NCBI RefSeq assembly: GCF_958298935.1
Contig: NC_084932.1
Coordinates: 5,559,501-5,623,500, forward strand
Reading direction: 5' to 3'
Length of the DNA: 64,000 nt
Source of the DNA: Phragmites australis
Taxonomy: Eukaryota > Streptophyta > Magnoliopsida > Poales > Poaceae
Of this stretch, positions 22,781 through 34,015 are shown piece after piece (position 1 is the stretch's first letter; each line of letters opens with the position of its first letter). A program made the position numbers and the translations under genes. The notes below the pieces were generated by a model that ran no database searches, was not told the origin of the DNA, and saw only the letters and a program-made list of their open reading frames with translations.

Positions 22781-23777
22781 ACTGATGAATGAGCTGCCAT
22801 CAAGCGCTGACCAGCTTGACAACACATATGAGCACTAACCAGTTCACCACCCTCATGCTCAATTGCTCATGCCTCCGGAGAGAGAAGCATGCATGCATAC
22901 GACCACACTAGGTAAATTCAGAGCAGGGTAAATTCACAGTACATGAAGATAATAACCGCACCAGCAATTGAGAAATGATCTATGAACTATACCAGGCAGC
23001 GAGCCACTAAATTAGGTCCCGATCGTGATTTATCATCACATCACATTATTCAAAAAGTTTCAGGTGATATTGGGCGAGTATGTGTCACACATTCCCACCT
23101 GCCTTATCAACTACATCCCGATTGTCTCGGAATTTTTCTTTTGGTCGTAAAGAAAGCACTGCATAGTACATGAATGCATAATCGTGATAAGCGGAACTTA
23201 AAGGATATTGTAAGCTCCCAAGTTTCCTCATGCTTCTGGGTAGAGCGAAGTCTCCTCATCTCACTTCGATTTTGCAGATACCCGGTACACATACTCTCGC
23301 ACGGTATATGATTTGGCCTGCAGTCACCGAACAACCATTTTCAACACATGAACCATAAAACCTGTGGCATTTCACATAGTAAGAACAGTAATCATGCAAA
23401 ACTATACTCTCCTATAGTTTCTCAAATTTTGAACGATACAAAGACTAAAAGACAACTAAAAACAACCTTGCCAAGTCAAGGGACCATCCTAAAATGTTAC
23501 TTCTTGTCCATTCTTCTTTGAAAACACCCTCCTTCTATTATAGTTTCACATAACCCAGAATGTTAACAGGTAGGAATCTAGGATGCTCACCCTGTCTAAA
23601 CGTGTGGCCTAGGAAGGGCTCGGCTCCTCAGACCACACCCCATTATTTTCTTCCACATATCCTTTGCCCATTTACCCATAAGCTGAGACATGAAAAAAAA
23701 AAGTTCAATGAACAAGTGTCATATGTGTCATCACTATTGTTTTTAATGTAAATTCAACTATTATTGAGAGCAAAATA
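22781..23777. other. Intergenic / probable 3' flank of the minus-strand host gene
   Basis: No convincing coding sequence. Part probably serves as 3' UTR of the gene ending at 23778. No poly-A signal was assigned with confidence. Confidence 0.35.
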
Positions 23778-25738
23778 CTATACCGTTGGCCGCTGGAGCT
23801 CAATGTAACCAACCGAAGGGAGCACTGCAAAGAGGAAGAATGCAATTCCAAAGATGCATAGAGCCCAAATGGGGATATGTAGAAAAACATGCAGTGTAGC
23901 AGAATATTCTGCGATCAAGACTAGCATCCAAAGATACGTCAACCATACGAAGATATCAAATCCAAGATGGTCAATTGACCCTCCGTCCTTTAAGTGTGAA
24001 GCGAACATTAACATAGGAATGCTGAACAGCCCTGGTAAGGAAAATACGATGCAAATGACTATTGTCCAAGTGTCGTCGAAGTTCACGGTTGGTGCCTTTT
24101 GGGAAAGATGTTGTGACACCAAGAAAGCGACGAGAAATGAATAGAGAAGTGAATAGAACGTATACACAGTCTTCACGAGAGTGTCGACGGAACTCAGCAG
24201 ACCCTGAGTTCAAACAATGCAATAAATAAACAAGTGTCCAGGTATTCCGAAAAGATTTGAATGAATGTCACTTGCAAGATATCAAATGACTACAAAGTAC
24301 CTTCTTGTTCGCATCAGCATTATTTATCGGACTATTGGCCACCTCCTGTCAGGCATCAACAAAGCGAAACTATCGTTAGAACAGGAAAATATAAACACAG
24401 GAGGAGAGAGGTAAAGAAACGACATAAGTTTCTCACCACAAGTGGAGTCCTAGTAGTTGGGTCATTCTCAACCCGAGGAGGGCTATTCGGCGCAGAGCTA
24501 TTTTCATCATTAATTATTGTTGTCATTGGAGTGGCTTCTTTCTACTTCCATAGGATTGATAGAACTCTGTCAAGCACCAAAAAGGCAACATGCCACAATG
24601 TCATTTGGTTCATGTTCATTAGGGCAAAGTAAAGTGAGAGCATAGCATACCATACAGCTGGAAGAGTCAAAGGAAGATGGACATTGCTGATTGTCCTAGT
24701 CAAAGAAAAATAGCATATGTTAGCATATTGCAGGGCACCACCATCATCAACACCCTCTTCGTGATACCAGGAGTAGAACATCAACACGTGTTTTAACTTA
24801 AACATGCTTAGAGATTCGGTTCTTTATAAGCCTTGGGAAACAAATACCATGGTTATATAGTGCCATAGGGGTGCACTAGCTCTGGTTGGATAGTTGATGA
24901 CAAACTGGAACAAATTCAGCAAGAGATTCTGATACGAACCGGTGGCCCTTAATCCATATTTGCATGCATAGTTCGTGCACACATAAAACAACTATATAAA
25001 CATTAAACATTCAATGGCAAGTGACTAAGTTCAGCGGGACAAAGGAAAATGGGAGCATACTATAATCATACTGCTGGAAGAATCACACGACGATGGACAT
25101 TGAAAAGGGTCCTGGTTAAGCAGAAATAGCATATGTTAGCATATTGTAGCTCTGCACCTCATCGGCACCATCTTCATCATAATAGGGGTAGCACATCAAC
25201 ACATGTTTTAACATTATTAGAGATTCGGCTCTTCATAAGCCTTGGGAAATAAATATCATGGTTATATAGTGGCATATGGGTCCACTCTTGCTGGTTAGTT
25301 GCTGACAAAATGAATAAAATTCGGTAAGAGATATTCTGATACAAACCACACTGCCCCTTAAGCTATACTAGTATGCAAAGTTCGCGCATGCATAAAGCAA
25401 GCAATAAACATTCTTCGGCAAGTGACTAACTAGGTTCTCAGGTTTAACATGCAATCAGTAAATGACCACAGGAATTAAGAAGAGGTACCAGCCAGTCAAG
25501 GCTGAAGAATAATCATACTCATTGGTGAAACCACTACGAGATATGAAAATCCTAAACACGATATAACCCCAAACAAACTATTCTACATTGAACGCTACAA
25601 GCATAACCTGACTCTATAGCAAAATTATAAGATGGAGCAATTTGGCCTCAAACGAGATCAGAATCCCAAGCGGGACAAATAAGGAAATGTCGAATTTTCC
25701 GTCGGACCTTGATGAAGACGCCAAAGTCACACGACATG
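23778..25738 (-). CDS. Putative multi-exon gene for a small multi-pass membrane protein
   Basis: Minus-strand exons with GT-AG borders join in phase: 24651-24695 (DNQQCPSSFDSSSCM), 24437-24541 (starts KEATPMTTIINDENSS), 24301-24345 (EVANSPINNADANKK) and 24203-23778 (starts GLLSSVDTLVKTVY, ends QRPTV-stop). The last exon encodes about 141 residues with four hydrophobic segments: TFYSLLYSFLVAFLV, TWTIVICIVFSLPGLF, DIFVWLTYLWMLVLIA and IWALCIFGIAFFLFAVL. The N-terminal half is polar and Ser/Pro/Asn-rich, so a soluble tail before a membrane domain is likely. A possible start ATG lies at 25738-25736 (MSCDFGVFIK, then donor GTCCGA), but the link from there to 24695 is unproven. Exon 24651-24695 has a diverged upstream duplicate at 25067-25111. 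No family is recognised. A TATA box at 26522-26530 could drive it. Confidence 0.5.
24620..25390 (-). repeat. Tandem duplication of an exon and its introns, 416-bp offset
   Basis: Sequence from about 24620 to 24975 repeats at about 25036-25390. Matching points (TAGCATATGTTAGCATATT at 24711 and 25127; exon ends 24651 and 25067) are exactly 416 bp apart. Both copies hold a 45-bp exon with a good acceptor. At the position of the downstream copy's donor GTATGC, the upstream copy has ATTATA. Confidence 0.88.
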
Positions 25739-26400
25739 GCGTAATCTGGGATGGAGGTGACGAGCTGTAGCAGGTTCCAGATGACCTTCTCGACGTCCGC
25801 TGACGTCCTCGTGATATGGTCCCGCACGGTGAAGCCTGAAGCTCTCAAGCGCCGCGTTCAGGCTTCCGCTTCAGCTGCGCCCTCAGCGATGAGTGTTCCC
25901 TGTCCTCCGCCTCCGCCGCCGAGTTTACTGTCGTTTCCCGAAGAGGTGAGCGGGAACGGAGGACGGAGAGATCGAGTGCTGTTCGGGTGACGTCACTTAC
26001 TGCAAAATGTATATTAACCCTTATTTACAAAAAAAAAGCTCATACTAAATTAGTACTAGGTGGATTGTGATTTCAGAATTCAAACGCGTCGCACAACGAT
26101 CCAATTGATGGTCACAGACTCACAGCAACCACATAAGCGCAGCCGGGCTTAGAACTGGATGAAATAACGCATAGCAATAGCAGTCCGTCCCCCCATATTG
26201 CCCTTCCCAACAGAAAAACGCACACCCGGAACAAACACCGGAGCAAACTATCCAATCGAGCAACAGCATAAGCGAAGACGCCGCCGCCTATTCTCAAGCG
26301 AGATTACCTGTGGAGGAGTCGGTGAGTGTTCCGAGATGGAGGAGCAACGAGGCGGAGTCGCGTGGCGTGCGTGAGGACGATGGCGCCGAGCAGCTAGTGG
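25700..26400 (-). other. Probable 5' exons and UTR of the minus-strand host gene
   Basis: A GC-rich exon-like block runs on the minus strand from 25999 (after acceptor ATTTTGCAG) to 25708 (donor GTCCGA). A further one ends with CTCCTCCACAG followed by donor GTAATC at about 26304. The latter carries a ten-codon open frame (MPSSTHRSAH) and would act as untranslated leader with an upstream ORF. Exon borders are read from splice consensus only. Confidence 0.35.
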
Positions 26401-26521
26401 GCACTGCGATGGGTCGAGCTCGGCATGCCGGAGAAGAACCTGATTTGGTTGTTCTTGTTGCTGACGGCGTTTTTAGAGGCTGAGCAGCTTTTTGCTAACC
26501 AAGCTCGCCTGACGGCTCTCT

Positions 26522-26530
26522 CTATATATA
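26522..26530 (-). promoter_or_regulatory. TATA box, minus strand
   Basis: On the minus strand TATATATAG stands in GC-rich surroundings upstream of the exon-like block at 26.3-26.5 kb, at a plausible distance for transcription starting near 26495. No other core promoter element was assigned. Confidence 0.45.
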
Positions 26531-26956
26531 CGCCTCTAACCCGAACAGCTCCACCTGACGCCGTCTCGTCTATATTTTCTTCACTGTTCAAGCAGGTTGT
26601 TTGGACCAACCTGACGCCATCTTTATATTCGTTTTTTTTGGGGGCAATCTTCTACATACTCGACTAGCTAAGCTAGAAGACCAACCAGATACTCAAGCGA
26701 ACCCCGCGTCGGCAACAAGAAGAGACTGGCCTTGGTTGCATGGATGCCTCTTTTCATAAATCATAATTTAAAGGTGAAAATGTCTGATATACCGTCTAAT
26801 GGCAAGTGAAAGCAATCCCAGATTCCCACTCGAGCGTTAAAGGGGCATGCTTGATGAGTTTTCAAATTCTCTCTAACAAGTAATTCTATTGTTGAAAATA
26901 ATTTTTTATGATTTTTTAAAACAAATTTTATAGAGGAAGTGATTATATGAAGTAAA

Positions 26957-27347
26957 GGGTGTTTGGATGCGTGCATCCGCGCGTGTAACGTTCGGCGTAT
27001 AGGATGACTGAGACGGACGTTTGGATGGGCGGATGACCAGAGCAGCCTTGCACGCGCGAGTGCACGCATACGGTCGGATGCTGCATCCGTGTGTGCGTCC
27101 GATTCGGCCGTAGCTGCCATCCTGGCTCGCCGGATGCAGCTGAGCCCACTCGTCAGCGACAGCGAGCTCCTTCATGCAGCTTTAGATTCAGCGTACCAAA
27201 CACAAACTTAAATTCAACCTGCATCCGCTCATCCAACCAACCAAACACACTTCTTTTCCAGAATACGGATCCCCTCAGCCTGCTTCCCCTCATCCAGAAT
27301 ATACGATGCAGCTCTACAAAACCTCGTGCAGACAACCAAACACACCC
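26957..27347. mobile_element. Tourist-like (PIF/Harbinger) MITE
   Basis: The segment starts GGGTGTTTGGATGCGTGC and ends CCAACCAAACACACCC, imperfect terminal inverted repeats of the GGGTGTTTGG kind typical of Tourist MITEs. TAA follows directly at 27348-27350, and TAA precedes with one extra A at 26953-26955, compatible with the usual TAA target duplication. About 391 bp, no coding capacity, GATGCATCC-rich. It may instead be another TIR family with similar ends. Confidence 0.65.
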
Positions 27348-28365
27348 TAAGTGAATTAGGAGGAGCTGATTTTTCCAATTCTCGGCATCTAATTCATTTA
27401 AAAAAATCACCCCTACAAAATCATTCTGAAAGTTAAAAACTATAAACTATTATTTAACAAAACTCTCATAAATTTTACTCTAAAGCTCTACCAAACACGT
27501 TTATATTATCGGTCATTGAAATTTCTTAGATCAGAGACTGACACTCTATCCCCACGTCTACGAAGCGCTGATGGATTACATGTTAGGTTTTTTTTTTTTT
27601 TTGAAACGAGATTCACTCAATTTTTATTAAAAATCAATATAGAGTCAAACGGAGATCACTAAGAAGACAACTAAACGAAAAGCTGGAGAGACCAGCAAAA
27701 TATGAAACCTCTCCCATGAGCAAGCTAAACCAACAAGGACTAAACCAGCTCTCCCATGAGCAAGCTAAACCAAAAAGAAAACTAAATTCTCTGTGTTTTG
27801 TATCTATTATTTTATTCTTCTATCTAACAACACCGAGCAACAACACCGAGCAGTACGGCTGTTCACTGGTCAAGGAAGCGTTTTGCATATTAGTCCTTCG
27901 CCTACGATGATATTTTGATTGTCGCTGAGGCTGCTCGGTAAAATCATGAGTTCTTTGACGGCACGTGCATGTACACTCCTGAACTTAAAACTTAAAAATT
28001 TGACAATAACTTTGACAACGTGGAGCTGGACAATAACTCCCAAGCTTTAGTAAGGACGTGCATCTTGACAATAACTTTGACAACGTGGAGCTGGACAGCC
28101 CAAGCATGACGCGCGCGGCAAGGTCAGGCCGAGCGTGACTGCGATGCGTGCGCGCACCTTATCCTCGTCAAAGCGGAAGCGGTTGCGTGGTCGAAAGCGA
28201 CCATCTTGAGCAGCTGGTGCGTTCCGTTGCGTTGCCTTGAAAGCGACCATCGATGGGTATATGTATTCAGCATTATATTTTCTTCTCGGTCGAAAGCGGC
28301 ATCGATGGGTATATGTATTCAGCATTATATTTTCTTCTCAGTTACTCAGTATTGTAATAAGTTAT
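27348..28365. other. Intergenic with several short direct repeats
   Basis: A 15-T run stands at 27588-27602 before GAAACGAG. CTCTCCCATGAGCAAGCTAAACCA occurs twice between 27705 and 27775. TTGACAATAACTTTGACAACG repeats 65 bp apart (28000 and 28065). A 52-bp unit with CGATGGGTATATGTATTCAG is tandemly doubled at 28239-28342. No gene is seen. Confidence 0.6.
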
Positions 28366-29334
28366 TGTTAGAGAAATATAAATCAGGCTGAGAATAACGG
28401 TCGAAGATCACCATCCAGTCCCTCTGGAACCTTGATCTCCGAACCCTCTATTAAAAGCTCTATCTCCCGGTCGAAGATCACCATCCAGTCCCTCTGGAGC
28501 CTTGATCTCCGAACCCTCTATTAAAAGCTCTATCTCCGATATCATCAGATTCTTTCACGGTACCCCTTCGCACCTACGAAGCCCTCCCATGGTTTCGCCG
28601 GCTCGACCTCCCGAAGCCTCGGTCCTCCGAAGCTTCAGCCTCCCTAAGTCCCGACCCTCCGGAGTCCCGCCTTCCAACATCTTCACCTCCCTATTCTATG
28701 CCTCTCAAGGCCCCCGCCTTGGGATGATCAGGCCACCTTCCCGAAGGCAGCGAGGTGAGTTAGCAGGCCCTGGGAAGATCTGCCGAGAGGGGAGCGCCGA
28801 TCGTGCTTTGCCTGCAAGGAAGTGACCGGCATTAAAGGCCTAAGCTGATGGGCGCCACTCTGACACCCTGGCGTGATGAGGACTATCCTGACACACCTGA
28901 CAGTGCGGCGCCGGGCCGCAATTGGCGACCGGCTCGCCCCCTTCAGGTGGCAGGGCGCCATGATAGTTACTACGGTGGATATTTATCTCCCAAGAAGGGT
29001 AGAAAGTAGTTATCCAAGATAAGACCCAGTAATTCGGTCAGATTCCAGATATTTATACATTATGATAACTTGTACGCCAAGCTACCCATGGCCCTATAAA
29101 TAGGAGCCCTGGTCGCCTGGGAAAGACACAGAGGGCGAGAGGGCGAGACGAACACAGAACACGCATCACATCACAGCAAACGCTGTGATACTCCCCCCAT
29201 ATCGATCTATTTTTTCTACCATCAATACATTCGTGGTGTTCCTTACTCTTAAACTTCGTCTCCAAGCTTGAGTATCCTCCTTAGAAGAAACTCTCGCCGT
29301 TCTTGTTGGGGCAAGACGAACTCTTGCCCCAACA
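28366..29334 (+). repeat. 5' LTR of the non-autonomous element
   Basis: It starts TGTTAGAGAAATATAAAT, a diverged form of the 3' copy's TGTTGGGGGGGAAGATAAAC, and ends GCCCCAACA. It holds an internal 70-bp tandem duplication (CGGTCGAAGATCACCATCC at 28398 and 28468) that the 3' copy lacks, which explains its extra length. TATAAATA lies at 29095-29102. Confidence 0.9.
29095..29102 (+). promoter_or_regulatory. LTR TATA box (5' copy)
   Basis: TATAAATA sits before AGGAGCCCTGG; the same box is at 36151-36158 in the 3' LTR. Confidence 0.75.
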
Positions 29335-29441
29335 ACGCGCCGTCTGGGGGGATTTGAACACAGAAGTGCTAAGAGAGGTAGGAATCCACCAGGAAAACCA
29401 CCAGAGAATCGGCTAAAGCCGCCATACCCACCGTTGCAAGT

Positions 29442-29795
29442 ATGCAACCATATGCATGGCTGTCTCAGCCATACGCACCGTATGTATGCTCCAGCCCCGC
29501 TACCGTGTGGGACGGCGTGCCTCCGATCTTGGCCAACCCAGAACCCTAGGTCGGTACAGGAACTCAAAACGGCGCAGAGGCCTTCCAACCCCTACACAAC
29601 GAAGACCTCACCGCCTCAGGGGAGGATGCGGCCGAAGCCACAGCCAAGCAAGCCGCCTTCCAATGGTTCTGGGTGGTCCAACCCAGGAATGCTCCCAATT
29701 GGGCTTGGTCCCCAGGTATCCCCTTCGACCACTTCTGGGATACCCCGAGCGAGCTAACATCTTCAGAAAGTCTGTTCACCCAGCGCCCTCCTTAG
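29442..29795 (+). pseudogene. gag-like N-terminal remnant
   Basis: The frame opens at ATG 29442 (MQPYAWLSQPYAPYV). It has a TAG at 29547-29549, then runs open as EAFQPLHNEDLTASGEDAAE and FQWFWVVQPRNAPNWAW to TAG at 29793-29795. Position just after the 5' LTR and primer-binding region fits gag, but no family motif is certain in this part. A larger overlapping open frame in another phase looks compositional. Confidence 0.4.
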
Positions 29796-30053
29796 GCCCC
29801 TCAGGCAAGAAAGGGTTCCAAGGAGACGGAGGGCTCCGAGGGGCGCGGACCCCGCCAGTGCCTCTGACGCCGCCCTCGCAACGCCAACCACGCACAAGGA
29901 ACTCCAAGCCCTCCTCGTCCGGGGAGGCATAGTCAGAACCACTTCAGCTCCAAAAGCCGGTTCCTTAGGCGGCCTCGATGGTCTCCCAAGGGGGAAGGAA
30001 ACCCTGGGGAAACCACAGGCTACGAGGCACACCGCCTTCAGTAGCGACCCCAA

Positions 30054-30240
30054 TGACAACTCCTAGCTCTGGTACCCCCGAAGGCACACGGGTGCGTCCT
30101 GCACGGACCAGGGCGCGGCCACAACACCAACGACTGTCGCATCCTCATGACCTTCCAGGAGGAATAGCTCGGAAGGCAAGCAGAATACCTGGCCACAGAA
30201 GGAGCCGGCGAAGGACGACGCAGAGTTTGGAGGCTTAGGG
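30054..30240 (+). pseudogene. gag zinc-knuckle remnant
   Basis: The frame reads HGCVLHGPGRGHNTNDCRIL followed by MTFQEE, a TAG at 30165-30167, then LGRQAEYLATEGAG. Cys codons at 30093 and 30135 with GHNTNDC between match the CxxC/H...GH-x4-C gag knuckle of Tat-type gypsy elements. His replaces the second Cys, as in some Tat gags. It binds nucleic acid in intact gag. Confidence 0.6.
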
Positions 30241-30317
30241 AAAACTCCCGGGCGAATCCCCGACCCTCAACCTTGCACCATCACCACCAACCCTACTACC
30301 AACAGTACCATACCCAG

Positions 30318-30535
30318 CAATGAGAACTGAGTCAGGGACACGCCATCGCCAGGCTCTGGACAAAGTACCTTCGGAGCCGGGCAGCGACTAGGGGCTGAGG
30401 CGGTCAAGCACCGTCTCTCCCGACCAGCCTTCGACCACGCCTCCCACGCGCCGCCGCCAGGTTCTAGACGGATTACCTCCGGAGCCGGGCAACGGCTAAA
30501 GGCTGAGGGGGTCAAGCACCGCCTCTCCCAGCCTA
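30318..30535. repeat. Detached early copies of the 108-bp repeat
   Basis: Two units share GGAGCCGGGCAACGGCTAAAG, CTGAGGGGGTCAAGC and CCGCCGCCAGG with the array at 33005-34015. They are separated from it by about 2.5 kb of other sequence. Confidence 0.75.
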
Positions 30536-30545
30536 GCCACAGGCT

Positions 30546-30858
30546 TTGAGGCCAGCAATTCTCACAATAGAGGCCTTATTCCTACAAAGGTACGCCCACT
30601 GTTAACTACTCAATAGTTTACCTAGTGATCCGTCTTTCATGCCGCAAGGTTAGAGTCTGTTGGAGGCCTCTAACCATATTGTTAGAAGTCTTTTGCAATA
30701 GATAGCTACTAAGTAGATGCAGTAGAACTTAAGTTACATTCTCATTTAGCATGAGCAGTTGTTTAACCTTGCTATGTTTCATGCTACAACTAGCTTCTTA
30801 TTGCCAACAGTAGACTGCAAAACTTAACTAGTATAAACCATGCAACATCCCTGCACTC
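30546..30858. other. Spacer without gene or repeat
   Basis: AT-richer unique-looking sequence between two repeat arrays. Nothing coding is seen. Confidence 0.4.
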
Positions 30859-30859
30859 C

Positions 30860-31990
30860 CGTGGACGCATCGTGTCTAGGTCGCCTGGGGGGCGGGTCTG
30901 CCCAGGTTTCCTGGAAGGCATTGTGTGGCCTCGGAAGTGTAGTTGCCATCTATCAAGGGATTACCTTGATAGACCGTGTTGCGGCGCCACCCGTAAGACA
31001 TCTTCGGGTGGTGTGACAAGTCCACGTATCGCGAATGTAGCATGGCTAGGTCAACTGGAAGGCAAGACTGCCTAAATTTCCTGAAAGACATTGCGTAGTC
31101 TTGATAGACAGTGAGGCTCACACCCGCGGGCGCCGCCTATGCCTAGGTCACATACAAGGCAGATTATGCCCAGGGTGCCCTGGAAGGCATTTGCATAGCC
31201 TCGGGTGTCGAAGCCACGCCCCGGGGAATGTCCTCGGTGGCGGAGTTGAGGTGCTCCGAGGAATGCTTTCGCAAGGAATCCTCGCTACACAAAATGCCTA
31301 CACACCGCGGGCGTTGCATGCCTAGGTCACCTGGAAGGCAAGACTGCCTAAGTTTCTGGAAGGTATTGTGTAGCCTCGATAGTGTGTAGATGCCAATTAT
31401 CAAGGGACTTCCTTGGTAATATAGCTGCGGCGCCCTCACGGGATTTCTCCAGAGACGTGACAAGCCCACGCACCAGTAAGCATCGCTTGTCTAAACCCAA
31501 GGTCACCTGAAAAGGTTTCTCGGAGGGTAGGCTTTGCCCTGGTGGAAGTGGAGCGCACACACCGCGGGCGTAGCATGCCTAGGTCACCTGGGGGGCAAGG
31601 CTGCCCCGGTTTCCTGGAAGGTATTGTGTAGCCTCGATAGTGTGTGGACGTCGCATATCAGGGGACTGTCCTGATGTGAGGATGCGGTGCTCTGAGGAAT
31701 GCTGTCGCAAGGAATCCTCTCTGCACGACATGCTTATATACCGCGGGCGCCGCTTGTGCCTAGGTCACCTGCAAGGCAGATTATGCCTAGGGTGCCCTGG
31801 AAGGCATTGCATAGCTTCGGTCATATAAATGCCACGCGCCAGGGCACATCCTTGGTGGATAGTGTTGCAGTGCACCCCAGGCGTTTCCTCGGGAGCACGG
31901 CAAGCCTACACACCGCGGGCGTAGTATTCCTTGGTCACTTGGAAGGCAAGACTACCTAGGTTTCTTGGAAGGTATTGCGTAGCTCTGATT
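30860..31990. repeat. Imperfect ~170-180-bp tandem repeats
   Basis: CCTAGGTCACCTGGAAGGCA or a close variant recurs near 30876, 31049, 31140, 31321, 31576, 31758 and 31926. GGAAGGTATTGTGTAGCCTCG, a strand of GATAGTGTG and CACACCGCGGGCG follow at fixed places. Spacing is about 170-180 bp or mixes of partial units, so the array is a decayed higher-order one. No stable frame. Confidence 0.75.
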
Positions 31991-32029
31991 GTGTGTAGGA
32001 CCTTCGGCATTAATACATGCCAAGGAGTC

Positions 32030-32640
32030 TTACACAAACCTCTGGCAAAAACGAAGAGTTTTTACCAAACCTCCAGTAAAAACAGAGAACTTTACAAAAC
32101 CTCTGTTAAAAACGGAGAACTTTACAAAACCTCCGACAAAAACGGAGAACTTTACAAAACCTTTGGCAAAAACGGAGAACCTAACAAAACCTCCGGCAAA
32201 AACAGAGAGTCTTACAAAACCTCCGGCCAAAACGGAGAGTCTTACAAAACCTCCGACAAAAACAGAGAGTCTTACAAAACCTCCGCACAATGGAGAGTCT
32301 TACAAAACCTCTGGTAAAAACGGAAAGCTTTACCAAACCTCCGGTAAAAACGGAGAGCTTTACCAAACCTCCGACAAAGATGGAGAGATTTACCAAACCT
32401 CCGGCAAAAACGGAGAACTTTACCGAACCTCCACACAACGGAGAGTTTTACCAAACCTCCGGTAAAAACGGAGAGCTTTACCAAACCTCCGGCAAAAACG
32501 GAGAGCTTTAACAAACCTCCGGCAAAGACAGAGAGATTTACGAAACCTCCGGAAAAAACAGAGAGCTTTACCAAACCTCTGCACAACGGAGAGTTTTACC
32601 AAACCTCCGACAAAATGGAGAGACTTCCAAAAACCCCTGC
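32030..32640. repeat. 30-bp minisatellite with a 148-bp higher-order period
   Basis: About 20 units of the type CCTCCGGCAAAAACGGAGAG plus CTTTACCAAA. Shortened variant units with CACAA in place of GGCAAAAA lie at 32286, 32434 and 32582, exactly 148 bp apart, so groups of five units were themselves copied. The plus frame reads TKPPAKTESL-like decapeptides, but frames switch at each short unit, so a protein is unlikely. Confidence 0.92.
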
Positions 32641-33004
32641 AATGGGGATGTTTTCCGAAAACTCCGCCGGACGGAAAAGTTCTGAAAGGGCCCAACGGGA
32701 AGAGTACCATGGCATCTTGAAGGCTAATGCCTCCGAGAATCCAGAGGGATACGAAATCCGCTGGCCTCCAAAGAGCATCGCACACAGATCAAAGGGGTAT
32801 AAAAATCCCCCTACCTACAGGGAAAGGTATGATTCGCGTGACACAAACACGTATGGTAAAAGGTAAAATCATTACCCTACCATCTCCTCCGAAAACACCT
32901 TTTACATGTTATTTTATGAGGGTTATACTAACATTTAATAAAAGCCCACACCTCATGGCACGGGAAACATAGTGGAACCCACGACTATCCATTGCAGAGA
33001 CGGT
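32641..33004. other. Spacer between two arrays
   Basis: Unique-looking sequence with no gene. It ends where the 108-bp repeat starts. Confidence 0.4.
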
Positions 33005-34015
33005 AAGGCCGGGCAGCGGCTAAGGGCTGAGGGGGTTTGGACCACCACTCCCACCTAGCCTTCAGCTTCGCCTCCGACACGCCATCGCCAGGCTCCAGAT
33101 GGAATACCTCCGGAGCTGGGCAGCGGCTAAGGGCCGAGGGGGTCCGGACCACCTCTCCCGTCTAGCCTTCGGCTTCGCCTTCGACGTGCGATCGGCAGGC
33201 TCCGGACGGAATACCTCCGGAGCCGAGCAACGGCTAAGGGTTGAGGGGACCGCAGACCACCTCTCCCGCCCGATCTTCGGCTTCACCTCCGACGTGCCGT
33301 CGCCAGGCTCTGGATGGAATACCTCCGGAGCCGGGCAGTGGCTAAGGGCCAAGGGGGTCACAGACCCTCTCTTCCGCCCAGCCTTCAGCTTCACCTCCAA
33401 CGCGCCATCGCCAGGCTTCGAACGGAATACCTCCAAAGCCGGGCAGCGGCTAAGGGCTGAGGGGTCACGGACCCGCTCTTTCGCCCAGCCTTCGGCTTCG
33501 CCTCCGACGCGCCGTCGCTAGGCTCTAGACGGAATACCTCCGGAGCCAGGCAACGACTAAGGGCCGAGGGGGTCACGGACCCTCTCTTCCGCCCAGCCTT
33601 CAGCTTCACCTCCGACGCGACGTCGTCAAGCTCCAGACGGAATACCTTCAGAGCCGGGCAGCGGCCAAGGGCTGAGGGGGTCACGGACCCTCTCTTCCGC
33701 CCAGCCTTCGGCTTCGCTTCCGATGCGCCGTCGCAGGGCTCCGGACAGAATACCTCCGGAGCCGGGCAGCAGCTAAGGGCCGAGGGGGTCACAGACCCTC
33801 TCTTCCGCCAAGCCTTCAGCTTCGCCTCTGACACGCCGTCACCAGGCTCCGGACAGAATACCTTCAGAGCCGGGCAGCAGCTAAGGGCCGAGGGGGTCAC
33901 GGACCCTCTCTTCCGCCCAGCCTTCGGGTTCGCCTCCGACGCGCCGTCGCCAAGCTCCGGACGGAATACCTCCAGAGCCAGGCAGTGGCTAAGGAACCCG
34001 AAGGGTCAAGGACCA
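33005..34015. repeat. 108-bp minisatellite, nine or more copies, frame-preserving
   Basis: GGAATACCTCCGGAGCC or variants start at 33101, 33208, 33316, 33424, 33531, 33639, 33747, 33855 and 33963, a period of 107-108 bp. 108 is 36 codons, so both strands stay open for long runs. The minus strand shows repeats of GSVTPSALSRCPAPEVF and GASEAKPKAGRK. Units with 107 bp break the frame, which argues against selection for a protein. Confidence 0.93.

Noticed and set aside
26425..26667. 80-codon plus-strand frame
   Set aside because: Overlaps the minus-strand TATA box and leader; no motif.
27588..27602. Poly-T run as the tail of a LINE or SINE
   Set aside because: No LINE/SINE body or flanking duplication recognised.
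32030..32640. Regular short repeats that could look like a CRISPR array
   Set aside because: Units are contiguous 30-bp copies without unique spacers, inside a plant LTR element.
33099..33521. Repeat-protein ORF on the plus strand
   Set aside because: Product of the 108-bp array; the opposite strand is equally open and unit length slips by one base.
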